A stretch of DNA of 7,474 bases, taken from positions 1-7,474 of the forward strand of contig CAADSF010000263.1 in assembly GCA_900751035.1 (NCBI GenBank), in the 5' to 3' direction. The position numbers and the translations under genes were made by a program. This DNA comes from an uncultured Oscillospiraceae bacterium (GTDB lineage Bacteria; Bacillota; Clostridia; Oscillospirales; Oscillospiraceae). This document shows, one piece after another, positions 1 to 5,958 of this stretch (the first letter of the stretch is position 1; the number at the start of each line of letters is the position of its first letter). Below the pieces are notes generated by a model. That model searched no databases and had not been told where the DNA came from. It saw only the letters and a list, made by a program, of their open reading frames with translations.

Positions 1-899
1 CCGCGCAGGAGCTTGGTCTCTGCCCCGGCACAAGGGTCTACGGAGGCGGCGGCGACGCGACGCTCATCGGCGTGGGTGCAGGCTGCACAGCCGTCGGCAG
101 TACGCATATCTATTCCGGCACGTCCGGCTGGGTCGGGACGGTGATGGACCATCAGGCGGTCGATCTCGTGTCGATGATTGCGGGCATTGTCGGCGCGGAA
201 AAGGGAAAATACAATTATTTCGCCGAAATGGAGACGGCAGGCAAGTGCTTTGAATGGGTCAAGGATCATCTGGTGCTCGACGAGGTCAACATTTATCTGT
301 CCAAGACCGACGTGGCCGAAAGTCAGGAAAGCGTTTACGAGAGCCTGTATGATTATATGTCCGACACCGTTGCGCAGGTCGCGCCCGGCTCCGGCGGCGT
401 GATTTTTACGCCGTGGCTGCACGGCAACCGCTGTCCGTTTGAGGACCCGGCGGCAGCCGGGATGTTCTTCAACATCCGGCTGGAGACGGGCAAGGCGCAG
501 ATGCTGCGGGCCGTGCTGGAGGGCATCTGCTTCCACCAGCGCTGGATGCTCGAATGCGAGGAAAAAAAGACGAAGACGGCCCCGGTCATCCGGTTCGTCG
601 GCGGCGGAGCGCTGTCGAAGGTGACGTGCCAGATGCTGGCCGACATCACGGGCCGGACGGTCGAGACGGTTGAAAACACGAAGGACGTCGGGGCCATCGG
701 CGCGGCGATGCTGGCGGCGGTCGGAAGCGGACTCTTCCCGAATCTGACGCAGGCCGCCGTACACGTGAAGGTCAACGGGCGCTATGCGCCGGATGCGGCC
801 CTGAAACCGGTCTATGACCGAAATTACCGCGTGTTCCGGCAGCTGTACGCGTCGAATAAGAAGAATTTTGCACTGCTGAACAGACTGAAGGAGGGATAA
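1..899 (+). CDS. FGGY-family carbohydrate kinase (xylulokinase-like), C-terminal part; 5' end outside window
   Basis: This is the ATP-dependent sugar kinase C-terminal region. The reading frame is open from base 3 (first full codon Ala) with no start, so the N-terminal FGGY domain lies upstream of the window. Seen directly: GGGGDAT at bases 42-62, whose Asp (bases 54-56) sits where FGGY kinases carry the catalytic base (Asp233 in E. coli XylB); GTSGWVG; WLHGNRCPFEDP; and VGGGALSK followed by DVGAIGAAM, the nucleotide-binding end of the fold. The protein ends with a basic tail and TAA at 897-899. The family phosphorylates ketoses or polyols (xylulose, ribulose, rhamnulose, fuculose, glycerol, erythritol). 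The substrate cannot be read from this fragment. It lies 2 bases before a class II aldolase, which suggests that its product is cleaved or epimerised by that enzyme. Family assignment is firm; substrate is unknown. Confidence 0.92.
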   Translation, partial: AQELGLCPGTRVYGGGGDATLIGVGAGCTAVGSTHIYSGTSGWVGTVMDHQAVDLVSMIAGIVGAEKGKYNYFAEMETAGKCFEWVKDHLVLDEVNIYLSKTDVAESQESVYESLYDYMSDTVAQVAPGSGGVIFTPWLHGNRCPFEDPAAAGMFFNIRLETGKAQMLRAVLEGICFHQRWMLECEEKKTKTAPVIRFVGGGALSKVTCQMLADITGRTVETVENTKDVGAIGAAMLAAVGSGLFPNLTQAAVHVKVNGRYAPDAALKPVYDRNYRVFRQLYASNKKNFALLNRLKEG

Positions 900-901
900 G
901 C

Positions 902-1909
902 ATGGACGATCAGGCTTTACGGACGTGCATCTGTGAAACGGGCCGCGAGCTGCTGGAAAACGGGCTTGTCGCCCGGACGTGGGGCAATGTGTCAGCCCGC
1001 GCGGACGACGGACATTACCTCGTCACGCCCAGCGGCATGGACTACGGCAGCATCACGCCGGAGGATATCGTCCTGTGCGATCTGGCAGACGGAAAATGGA
1101 GCGGCCCGCGCAGGCCGTCCGGCGAACGGGCGGTACACGCGCTCGCCTATTCGATGTTTGAGGACGTCAATTTTGTCATTCACACCCACCAGACCTACGC
1201 CTCGGCGCTCGGCCTGTGCGGATACAGGCCCGGCTGCTTTACCGGCGAGGAGCGGCAGCAGCTCGGCGGCGTGGCTGTGGCGGGCTACGGCCTGCCGGGC
1301 ACGAAGACGCTGCAGAACGCAATGCGCGAAGCGATGTCGCGCGGGGCAAGGACGATTTTCATGGCGCACCACGGCGTCCTGATCTGCGCACGCAGCCATG
1401 ACGAGGCGCTCCGGCGTGCGCAGCTGCTCGAACGGCTCTGCCGCCGCTGCTGGCAGGGCGTGCTGGAGGAAAACGCGCCGGTCATGGAGCAGAAAAAGCT
1501 GGACTCCGTGCTCTCCAAGGTGCGCCACGCGCATCCGCTGGCCCGTGCCGCACGGACGGACGCACTTCTGACCATGGCGGCGCTTGGACGACCCATCCGT
1601 GCCCAGCTCGACGACATGGCGCAGATGATCGGCCCGGTGGTTCCGGTCACGCAGAGCGCTGCGGCGGGGGAAATTTCCGCCGCGCTCGATAAGCGCTGCG
1701 CGGTGCTGGTTCCGGGCGTGGGCGCGGTCGTCTGCGGAAAGGACGAGGACGATACGCAGGCGCTGGCCGTCCTTGCGGACAAGGCTGCCGTCTGTGCGCT
1801 GCACACGGCGGCGCTCGGAGCATCCGCCCGGCTGTCCCGCGCGGATATCGCCCTGCAGCATCTGGTCTATCAGCAGAAATATGCAAAGCAGAAGGAGGCA
1901 GGCAAATGA
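902..1909 (+). CDS. Class II aldolase/adducin family protein with a degenerate second aldolase-like domain
   Basis: A 335-residue soluble protein. Residues 1 to about 190 form a class II (zinc) aldolase/epimerase domain of the FucA/RhaD/AraD family: TWGNVSAR at 26-33, TPSG at 42-45, SGE with Glu75 where FucA has its catalytic Glu73, His94 and His96 of HTH, and His157 of HHG, giving the complete three-His metal site. Such enzymes cleave ketose 1-phosphates to dihydroxyacetone phosphate and an aldehyde, epimerise ribulose 5-phosphate, or decarboxylate. Residues about 205-335 look like a second copy of the fold: VLVPGVGAVVCGKDEDD aligns with the end of domain 1 (HHGVLICARSHDEA) but without the histidines, so it is probably structural or regulatory. 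Single-domain FucA/AraD proteins are about 215-230 residues, so this is a long form. The start is supported by AGGAGG at 889-894, 7 bases upstream. It ends in an ATGA overlap with the next gene. The substrate is not identifiable. Confidence 0.9.
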   Translation: MDDQALRTCICETGRELLENGLVARTWGNVSARADDGHYLVTPSGMDYGSITPEDIVLCDLADGKWSGPRRPSGERAVHALAYSMFEDVNFVIHTHQTYASALGLCGYRPGCFTGEERQQLGGVAVAGYGLPGTKTLQNAMREAMSRGARTIFMAHHGVLICARSHDEALRRAQLLERLCRRCWQGVLEENAPVMEQKKLDSVLSKVRHAHPLARAARTDALLTMAALGRPIRAQLDDMAQMIGPVVPVTQSAAAGEISAALDKRCAVLVPGVGAVVCGKDEDDTQALAVLADKAAVCALHTAALGASARLSRADIALQHLVYQQKYAKQKEAGK

Positions 1910-2343
1910 CCGGAGAAAAGAAGAAGGAAATTTGGCGGGTCGTCAAATTCGTGCTGTTTTCCGCCTCGGCGGGCATCATCCAGATCGGACTGTTCACGCT
2001 GCTCAACGAGCTGTGCAAATGGAGCTACTGGCCATGCTATCTGATTGCGCTGGTGGCGTCGGTGGTGTGGAACTTCACGCTCAACCGGAAATTCACGTTC
2101 AAAAGCGCCAACAATGTGCCGAAGGCCATGGCGCTGGTGCTGTGCTACTACGCCGTGTTCACGCCGCTGTCGACCATCCTCGGCAACTGGCTGGTCGAAT
2201 CCTGCGGCTGGAACGAATATCTGGTCACCATCATGAATATGCTTTTGAATTTTGTCACGGAATATTTGTTCGACACGTTCGTCGTGTTCCGGGGCAGCAT
2301 GGATACCAATGACCTTGCGAAAAAGGAGGAGCCGAAAAAATGA
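1906..2343 (+). CDS. GtrA-family small membrane protein
   Basis: A 145-residue protein with four predicted membrane segments (about residues 13-34, 41-60, 74-95 and 103-127). It has the two GtrA family signatures: WNFTLNRKFTFKS after TM2 (residues 55-67), and NFVTEYLFDTFVVFRGS at the end of TM4 (residues 115-131). The N-terminus (TGEKKKE) and C-terminus (KKEEPKK) are charged and probably cytoplasmic. Characterised GtrA-like proteins take part in flipping or handling polyprenyl-phosphate-linked sugars for O-antigen, teichoic-acid or arabinogalactan decoration, but many family members are unassigned. Its ATG overlaps the aldolase stop (ATGA, 1906-1909), with GGAGG at 1894-1898, 7 bases before the start. 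Its own stop overlaps the aminotransferase start in the same way. A lipid-linked-sugar protein between an aldolase and an aminotransferase is unusual and is the main hint that the operon might serve cell-surface glycans. Family is firm; function is inferred. Confidence 0.88.
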   Translation: MTGEKKKEIWRVVKFVLFSASAGIIQIGLFTLLNELCKWSYWPCYLIALVASVVWNFTLNRKFTFKSANNVPKAMALVLCYYAVFTPLSTILGNWLVESCGWNEYLVTIMNMLLNFVTEYLFDTFVVFRGSMDTNDLAKKEEPKK

Positions 2344-3836
2344 ACAACTGCGGCATCAGCCGTTGGGACGATCCCAACGAGATCAACGCGAGGCTCAAGG
2401 CCCTGACCAGCCAGCCAATCTGGGAGGTCACGGACGAGTATTACAACAATGTGATTCTCAAATATTTCGACGAAAAGTGCAAAGCCTCCAAGGCCGTCTA
2501 TGAGGAATCGAAGGAGTATATCCCCGGCGGCGTTCAGCACAATCTGGCGTTCAACAAGCCGTTTCCCATGTGCATGGCGCGGGCCGACGGCGCGTATCTC
2601 TACGACAAGGACGGCAACCAATATATCGACTTTTTACAGGCCGGCGGCCCGACGATTCTCGGCAGCAACTATCCCGTTATCCGGGAAAAGGTCATTGAGC
2701 TGCTGAACGAATGCGGCCCGGTGACAGGTCTGCTGCATGAGTCCGAGCTGATGATTGCAAAAGAAATCAACAAGCATATGCCGAACGTCGAGATGTTCCG
2801 TATGCTGGGAAGCGGCACGGAGTCCGTCATGGCGGCTCTGCGCATCGCGCGTATTGCGACGGGCAAAAAGCGCATCATCAAAATTGGCGGCGCGTACCAC
2901 GGCTGGTCTGACCAGATGGTCTACGGCCTGAAAATTCCAGGCAGCCGGGCGCTTCTGGAATCGCACGGCATCCCCGGCGGCTGCTATGAGGCGACGGACG
3001 AGGTGCGGCCGAACGACCTGACCATGCTGGAGGATATGCTCAAGCGCAACGTGCTGCTCGGCGGCACGGCCGGCGTCATTGTCGAGCCGGTCGGCCCGGA
3101 GAGCGGTACGCGGCCCGTTGCGCACGACTATAACGCGGGCGTGCGGGCGCTGTGCAACAAATACGGCGCACTGATGATCTTCGACGAGGTCGTCACGGGC
3201 TTCCGCGTGGCGCTTTCGGGCGCACAGGGCTATTTCGGCGTCGTGCCGGATCTGACGGTCTTCGGCAAAATCGTCGCGGGCGGATACCCGTCGGCGGGCG
3301 GCGTCGGCGGCAAGAAGGAATACGCGCAGCTGATGGCGGCGGGTCTTGCCACGGGCAAGCACCGCGCGTATGTCGGCGGCACGCTGGCGGCCAATCCCCT
3401 GTCCTGCCTCGCCGGATACACGGCCATCCGCGAAATTGAGCGCACGAACGCCTGCGAGATCGCGGGCAAAATGGGCGACCGCCTGTGCGACGGGCTCAAG
3501 GCGCTGCTCGACCAGTACGGCCTGCCGTTCGTGGCGTACAATCAGGGCTCCATCGTGCATCTGGAATGCACGGGCGCAATGAGCTTTGATTTCTCGTCCA
3601 TGTCGTTTGCGAAGTCCGCCGTCGGCCTGCTCAAGCACAAGGATATGATGTATGTCCGCAAGGACTCCATGGAGCGCATGGGCGCGGCGTACATGGCAAA
3701 CGGCATCGTCACGCTGGCCGGCAGCCGTCTGTACACCTCCATGGCCGACACGCCGGAGATCATCGACGAGGCGCTGAACCGCTTTGAAGAGGTTTTCAAA
3801 CACGTGAAAAAGACCAACAAGGGCCTGCTGCTCTGA
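2340..3836 (+). CDS. Class III PLP-dependent aminotransferase, glutamate-1-semialdehyde aminotransferase-like, long form
   Basis: A 498-residue fold-type I aminotransferase. Seen: PGGVQH (62-67), the PLP-phosphate loop GSGTES (157-162), YHGW (186-189), EPVGP (249-253), FDEVVTGFR with Asp282 to hold the pyridine nitrogen, the Schiff-base lysine Lys310 in FGKIVAGGYP, and GGTLAANP (346-353). These motifs match the HemL subgroup of class III more than the acetylornithine or GABA subgroups. It is not a standard HemL (about 425-430 residues): it has roughly 50 extra N-terminal residues and a longer C-terminal region, and no heme gene is nearby. The enzyme probably moves an amino group to or from an aldehyde or ketone intermediate linked to the upstream kinase and aldolase. 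The start is supported by AGGAGG at 2324-2329 and an ATGA overlap with the GtrA gene (2340-2343). It is the last gene of the operon, followed by a strong hairpin. Family is firm; substrate is unknown. Confidence 0.92.
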   Translation: MNNCGISRWDDPNEINARLKALTSQPIWEVTDEYYNNVILKYFDEKCKASKAVYEESKEYIPGGVQHNLAFNKPFPMCMARADGAYLYDKDGNQYIDFLQAGGPTILGSNYPVIREKVIELLNECGPVTGLLHESELMIAKEINKHMPNVEMFRMLGSGTESVMAALRIARIATGKKRIIKIGGAYHGWSDQMVYGLKIPGSRALLESHGIPGGCYEATDEVRPNDLTMLEDMLKRNVLLGGTAGVIVEPVGPESGTRPVAHDYNAGVRALCNKYGALMIFDEVVTGFRVALSGAQGYFGVVPDLTVFGKIVAGGYPSAGGVGGKKEYAQLMAAGLATGKHRAYVGGTLAANPLSCLAGYTAIREIERTNACEIAGKMGDRLCDGLKALLDQYGLPFVAYNQGSIVHLECTGAMSFDFSSMSFAKSAVGLLKHKDMMYVRKDSMERMGAAYMANGIVTLAGSRLYTSMADTPEIIDEALNRFEEVFKHVKKTNKGLLL

Positions 3837-3853
3837 CCCCATATATGCACAAA

Positions 3854-3884
3854 GCCGCCTCCTGCTATTTCGGCAGGAGGCGGC
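3854..3884. terminator. Perfect 12-bp hairpin between convergent genes, probable bidirectional terminator
   Basis: GCCGCCTCCTGC (3854-3865) and GCAGGAGGCGGC (3873-3884) are exact inverted repeats around a 7-base loop. The hairpin starts 17 bases after the aminotransferase stop and 24 bases beyond the end of the convergent minus-strand gene at 3909. The forward tail (GCTGCTTTC) and reverse tail (TTTGTGCATATAT) are only modestly T-rich, so the strong stem rather than a long U-tract would do the work. Serving both strands is inferred from the geometry. Confidence 0.75.
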
Positions 3885-3908
3885 GCTGCTTTCAGGGAAT
3901 GTTTTCTT

Positions 3909-4271
3909 TTACATTCCGAAATAATCCCGGTTGGCGCGGGAATTGCGGATGGCGTACCAGACGAGCGAGGCCAGCACGGCGGCCAGAATTACCAGCGGCC
4001 ACGGGTACGCAAGGAAGGGCGTTTCGCGCAGGTCGTTGAGCAGCATACAAAGGCCGTAGCCCATGGTCATGACGGCCATGACCGCAAGCGGGGGCATCAT
4101 GTAGGCGATGAACATCTGCTCGTCCGCACAGTCGGAGATTTTTTTCTCCTTCGGCACCAGCAGGCCGTTTTTAAACAGCCGCTTCGTGACGGCCAGACGC
4201 AGGAACGTGTACATACAGTACGCGCCGCTGGCCATCAGAATCAGATCCAGAAACAATGTCATATCATTCAT
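3909..4271 (-). CDS. Small three-TM membrane protein, function unknown
   Basis: I do not recognise a family. The 120-residue protein has three hydrophobic segments at about residues 5-24, 54-78 and 90-108. Between TM1 and TM2 is a charged loop (KRLFKNGLLVPKEKK, ISDCADEQ), and the tail is hydrophilic (RNSRANRDYFGM). The open frame extends 10 codons further upstream. The start at 4271 is preferred because GGAGG (minus strand, 4281-4285) sits 9 bases before it and the ATG overlaps the upstream gene's stop (ATGAATGA), whereas the longer start would lie far inside that gene. It has no metal-binding cluster, lipobox or catalytic motif. It is the second gene of a two-gene unit with the small membrane protein at 4264-4587, so the two probably act together at the membrane. 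Confidence 0.7.
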   Translation of the reverse strand: MNDMTLFLDLILMASGAYCMYTFLRLAVTKRLFKNGLLVPKEKKISDCADEQMFIAYMMPPLAVMAVMTMGYGLCMLLNDLRETPFLAYPWPLVILAAVLASLVWYAIRNSRANRDYFGM

Positions 4272-4587
4272 TTGTGTGTTCCTCCCGTTCGTTCTGCGCA
4301 TCCTGCTTCCACTCGCGTATGCTCCGGACCGCGGTGATCACCAGCAGCGCCGCGCCAATGATGGAAAACGCAATCGTGCCGCACAGCGCGATGATGCGGT
4401 CACTGGACCAGACGCCGCTGGCGGCAAGGCCCGGATAGTCCCGGCCCATCTTGATGGCGAGAAAGATCAGATATCCGCCGCAGAGCACATACATCACCTT
4501 TCGGCGGTTGTCAAAGTCGTTTTTCCGTCCCGGCTTCTTTTCCGCAGTCTCCTGCGGCGCGTCCGGTTTTTTTTCCAGCTCGTCCAT
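4264..4587 (-). CDS. Small two-TM membrane protein, function unknown
   Basis: I do not recognise a family. The 107-residue protein has a charged, Lys/Glu/Pro-rich N-terminus (residues 1-30), TM1 at about 31-47, a short loop (MGRDYPGLAASGVWSSDR), TM2 at about 65-87, and a strongly charged tail (REWKQDAQNEREEHTNE). The frame stays open to an ATG at 4623, but the start at 4587 is preferred: GGGAGG on the minus strand (GGAGG at 4595-4599) lies 7 bases before it, and the longer start has no ribosome binding site. Its stop overlaps the start of the next small membrane gene by 8 bases, so the pair is likely translationally coupled. Similar size and membrane topology suggest a two-component membrane complex, which is inference only. 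Confidence 0.7.
   Translation of the reverse strand: MDELEKKPDAPQETAEKKPGRKNDFDNRRKVMYVLCGGYLIFLAIKMGRDYPGLAASGVWSSDRIIALCGTIAFSIIGAALLVITAVRSIREWKQDAQNEREEHTNE
4281..4285 (-). promoter_or_regulatory. Ribosome binding site fixing the start of the 3909-4271 gene
   Basis: GGAGG on the minus strand, 9 bases before ATG 4271-4269 and still inside the coding region of the upstream gene. It favours the 120-residue form over the 130-residue form. Confidence 0.65.
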
Positions 4588-4594
4588 ATCGCGG

Positions 4595-4599
4595 CCTCC
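4595..4599 (-). promoter_or_regulatory. Ribosome binding site fixing the start of the 4264-4587 gene
   Basis: GGAGG on the minus strand (within GGGAGG), 7 bases before ATG 4587-4585. It decides against the upstream in-frame ATGs at 4623 and 4602, the second of which partly overlaps this element. Confidence 0.7.
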
Positions 4600-4618
4600 C
4601 ATACAATCATTATGTTTT

Positions 4619-4647
4619 ATCATACACGATTGCGGAGAAAAAAGAAA
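4619..4647 (-). promoter_or_regulatory. Possible weak promoter for the small membrane protein pair
   Basis: On the minus strand TATGAT (4624-4619) resembles a -10 box, with TTTCTT (4647-4642) 17 bases upstream as a poor -35. It lies just after the deacetylase terminator and 32-37 bases before the ATG at 4587, which is where a promoter would be expected. The -35 match is only partial, so this is tentative. Confidence 0.35.
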
Positions 4648-4650
4648 GAG

Positions 4651-4683
4651 AAAAAATGAGCCTGTCGAAAAAGCGGCGCAGGC
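4651..4683 (-). terminator. Intrinsic terminator of the polysaccharide deacetylase gene
   Basis: Read on the minus strand, GCCTGCG (4683-4677) pairs with CG-A-CAGGC (4667-4660) with one bulged A and a 9-base loop. It is followed by TCATTTTTT and a further pyrimidine-rich run. It begins 13 bases after the deacetylase stop. The stem is modest but the T-tract is good, and it separates that gene from the small membrane genes further downstream on the same strand. Confidence 0.6.
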
Positions 4684-4695
4684 CGGTTCCTGTTT

Positions 4696-5817
4696 TCAGG
4701 AAGCTTTTCCGGATGGGGCAAGGAACCACAGGTAATCCGGCAGCGTAATGCGGCGGGAGACGAAGCTGCGCGGCACCTGATATGGGTCCATGCCGGTCTG
4801 ATACGTCCAGCCGTCCATGCGCAGGGCAAATGCGTAATATTCCTTCGCCACGTCCATTGTCAGATAGCTGTATTTGCCCTCCGGGTAGCACAGCACATAT
4901 GGAATCTGGCCCGTCGCGGCGGCCAGCGCGGCGTTGGCGCGCTCCATTTCCTCCCGGAGCGCAGGTTCGTCCATGGCGCTGAGATTTCCGTGCGTGTAGG
5001 TATGGCTCTGGATGCTGACGAGGCCGGAAGCCGCCAGCTCATACACCTGCTCCCGCGTCATCTTGTGCTGGCTGCCCATGGCATTGCCGATGACAAAGAT
5101 GGTCGCCTTGGTCTGATACTTTTCCAGCAGCGGATAGAGCACCGTGTAATTGTCGTCATAGCCGTCGTCGAAGGTCAGGATGACCGGCTTTTCATAGTCT
5201 TCGATGTGCGCAAGGTCTGAAAACCAGATCGGCTCATATCCGTTTTCCTGCAAATACTGCAGCTGCTCCTCCATCCCGGCCTCGCTGACAAACAGATCGG
5301 AATAGCCCCAGATCTCATCCCCCACGGCGTGGTACATGAGGACCGGCACGTTCCAGCCCTCCGGGATCTGGCCGACGGTCTGCCGCTTTGCCAGATACCG
5401 CAGCCCGTCCGGCGCTTCGCCCCATTCCAGTCCGAGCCGCCGCGCGGCCTCTTCCAGCGGGACATAGTCCCGGCCCTGAAATTGAACCGTCTCCAGTCCT
5501 GCCAGCAGCTGCGCGTCGGCCTTTAAGGGCTTTGCAGCCTCCAGAACGTCGGCCAGCGCGGCCCATTGCGTCTCATCCGCCTGATAAAGCTCCGTCAGCC
5601 GCCCCAGCAGCCAGACCGGCTCCGACGGCAAAAGCGCAGGCTCCGGTTCCGGCTCTTCTTCGATGATAGGCTCCACCGGCGGTTCAACCGGCGCTGGCGG
5701 CTCCTCCGGGGCCTGCTTATGTACAGCGGGAGGCTCCGGCAAAGCCGCCTCCGGCGCGGCGCAGGCGCACAGCAGCGCCAGCAGGCAAAGGCAGGCAAGC
5801 AGGCGGGAAATACGCAT
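4696..5817 (-). CDS. Polysaccharide deacetylase (NodB-type) family lipoprotein
   Basis: A 373-residue exported carbohydrate esterase family 4 protein. The N-terminus is a lipoprotein signal (MRISRLLACLCLLALL) with lipobox L-C-A-C at residues 16-19, predicting lipidation at Cys19. A Pro/Glu-rich linker (about 22-66) would span the wall. Residues about 109-142 (YVPLEEAARRLGLEWGEAPDG) resemble a short copper-amine-oxidase-N-like domain, a tentative call. The NodB domain starts at PVLMYHAVGD (158-167): TFDDG (215-219, Asp217 base and Asp218 metal), SHTYTH with metal ligands His272 and His276, YPEGKYS (311-317) in place of the classical RPPYG, and PYQVPR (345-350). I see no clear motif-5 His near the end, as in PgaB/IcaB-like shorter members. 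The expected role is N-deacetylation of peptidoglycan or a surface polymer outside the membrane. AGAGG lies 8 bases before the ATG. Family firm, substrate unknown. Confidence 0.9.
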   Translation of the reverse strand: MRISRLLACLCLLALLCACAAPEAALPEPPAVHKQAPEEPPAPVEPPVEPIIEEEPEPEPALLPSEPVWLLGRLTELYQADETQWAALADVLEAAKPLKADAQLLAGLETVQFQGRDYVPLEEAARRLGLEWGEAPDGLRYLAKRQTVGQIPEGWNVPVLMYHAVGDEIWGYSDLFVSEAGMEEQLQYLQENGYEPIWFSDLAHIEDYEKPVILTFDDGYDDNYTVLYPLLEKYQTKATIFVIGNAMGSQHKMTREQVYELAASGLVSIQSHTYTHGNLSAMDEPALREEMERANAALAAATGQIPYVLCYPEGKYSYLTMDVAKEYYAFALRMDGWTYQTGMDPYQVPRSFVSRRITLPDYLWFLAPSGKAS

Positions 5818-5847
5818 TCTGGATACCTCTTCGTTTCGTTTTTTGTC

Positions 5848-5876
5848 AGTTTACCATGATTTTTCAGGCAAAACAA
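5848..5876 (-). promoter_or_regulatory. Candidate promoter of the deacetylase gene
   Basis: On the minus strand TTGTTT (5876-5871) and TAAACT (5853-5848) are separated by exactly 17 bases, a moderate match to a sigma-A promoter. Transcription would start about 24 bases before the ATG at 5817, leaving room for the AGAGG ribosome binding site. It stands back to back with the forward trkH promoter. Confidence 0.45.
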
Positions 5877-5895
5877 GTCCGGAAAGCGGTTTTTC

Positions 5896-5924
5896 TTGAC
5901 GGCGGTGCCGCTTCTGACTATAAT
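5896..5924 (+). promoter_or_regulatory. Near-consensus sigma-A promoter driving trkH
   Basis: TTGACG (5896-5901) and a perfect TATAAT (5919-5924) are separated by 17 bases. This is the best promoter match in the window. Transcription is expected to start near 5931, giving a leader of about 28 bases that contains only the ribosome binding site. It makes upstream in-frame start codons at 5896 and 5926 impossible or unlikely. Confidence 0.88.
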
Positions 5925-5940
5925 AATGTATATTCCAAAA

Positions 5941-5946
5941 AGGAGA
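5941..5946 (+). promoter_or_regulatory. Ribosome binding site of trkH
   Basis: AGGAGA preceded by AAAA, with 13 bases from the GGAG core to ATG 5959. This spacing is longer than the usual 5-9, but no nearer start codon exists in frame, so the start at 5959 stands. Confidence 0.65.
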
Positions 5947-5958
5947 CGGCGCTTCGTC

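Noticed and set aside
992..1861. A 289-codon open frame on the minus strand opposite the aldolase
   Set aside because: It has no recognisable motif, and the plus strand encodes a complete class II aldolase with a ribosome binding site.
902..1909. Naming the aldolase araD, fucA or rhaD
   Set aside because: The metal and Glu motifs are shared by all of these, and the 335-residue two-domain form matches none of the canonical lengths. No specificity residue could be assigned.
2340..3836. Naming the aminotransferase hemL
   Set aside because: The length, N-terminal extension and sugar-enzyme context do not fit heme biosynthesis, even though the core motifs are HemL-like.
2634..3842. A 402-codon open frame on the minus strand opposite the aminotransferase gene
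   Set aside because: It is Arg/Ala/His-rich low-information translation, has no family motif, and lies antisense to an intact enzyme with all catalytic residues. It is a by-product of G+C-rich third positions.
5600..5755. Possible tandem repeat in the Pro/Glu-rich coding stretch of the deacetylase
   Set aside because: The codons vary and no fixed unit repeats; it is a low-complexity linker, not a DNA-level repeat.
5896..5958. Longer trkH start (TTG at 5896 or ATG at 5926)
   Set aside because: The TTG is itself the -35 box and the ATG at 5926 lies upstream of the expected transcription start near 5931; the ribosome binding site at 5941-5946 serves ATG 5959.
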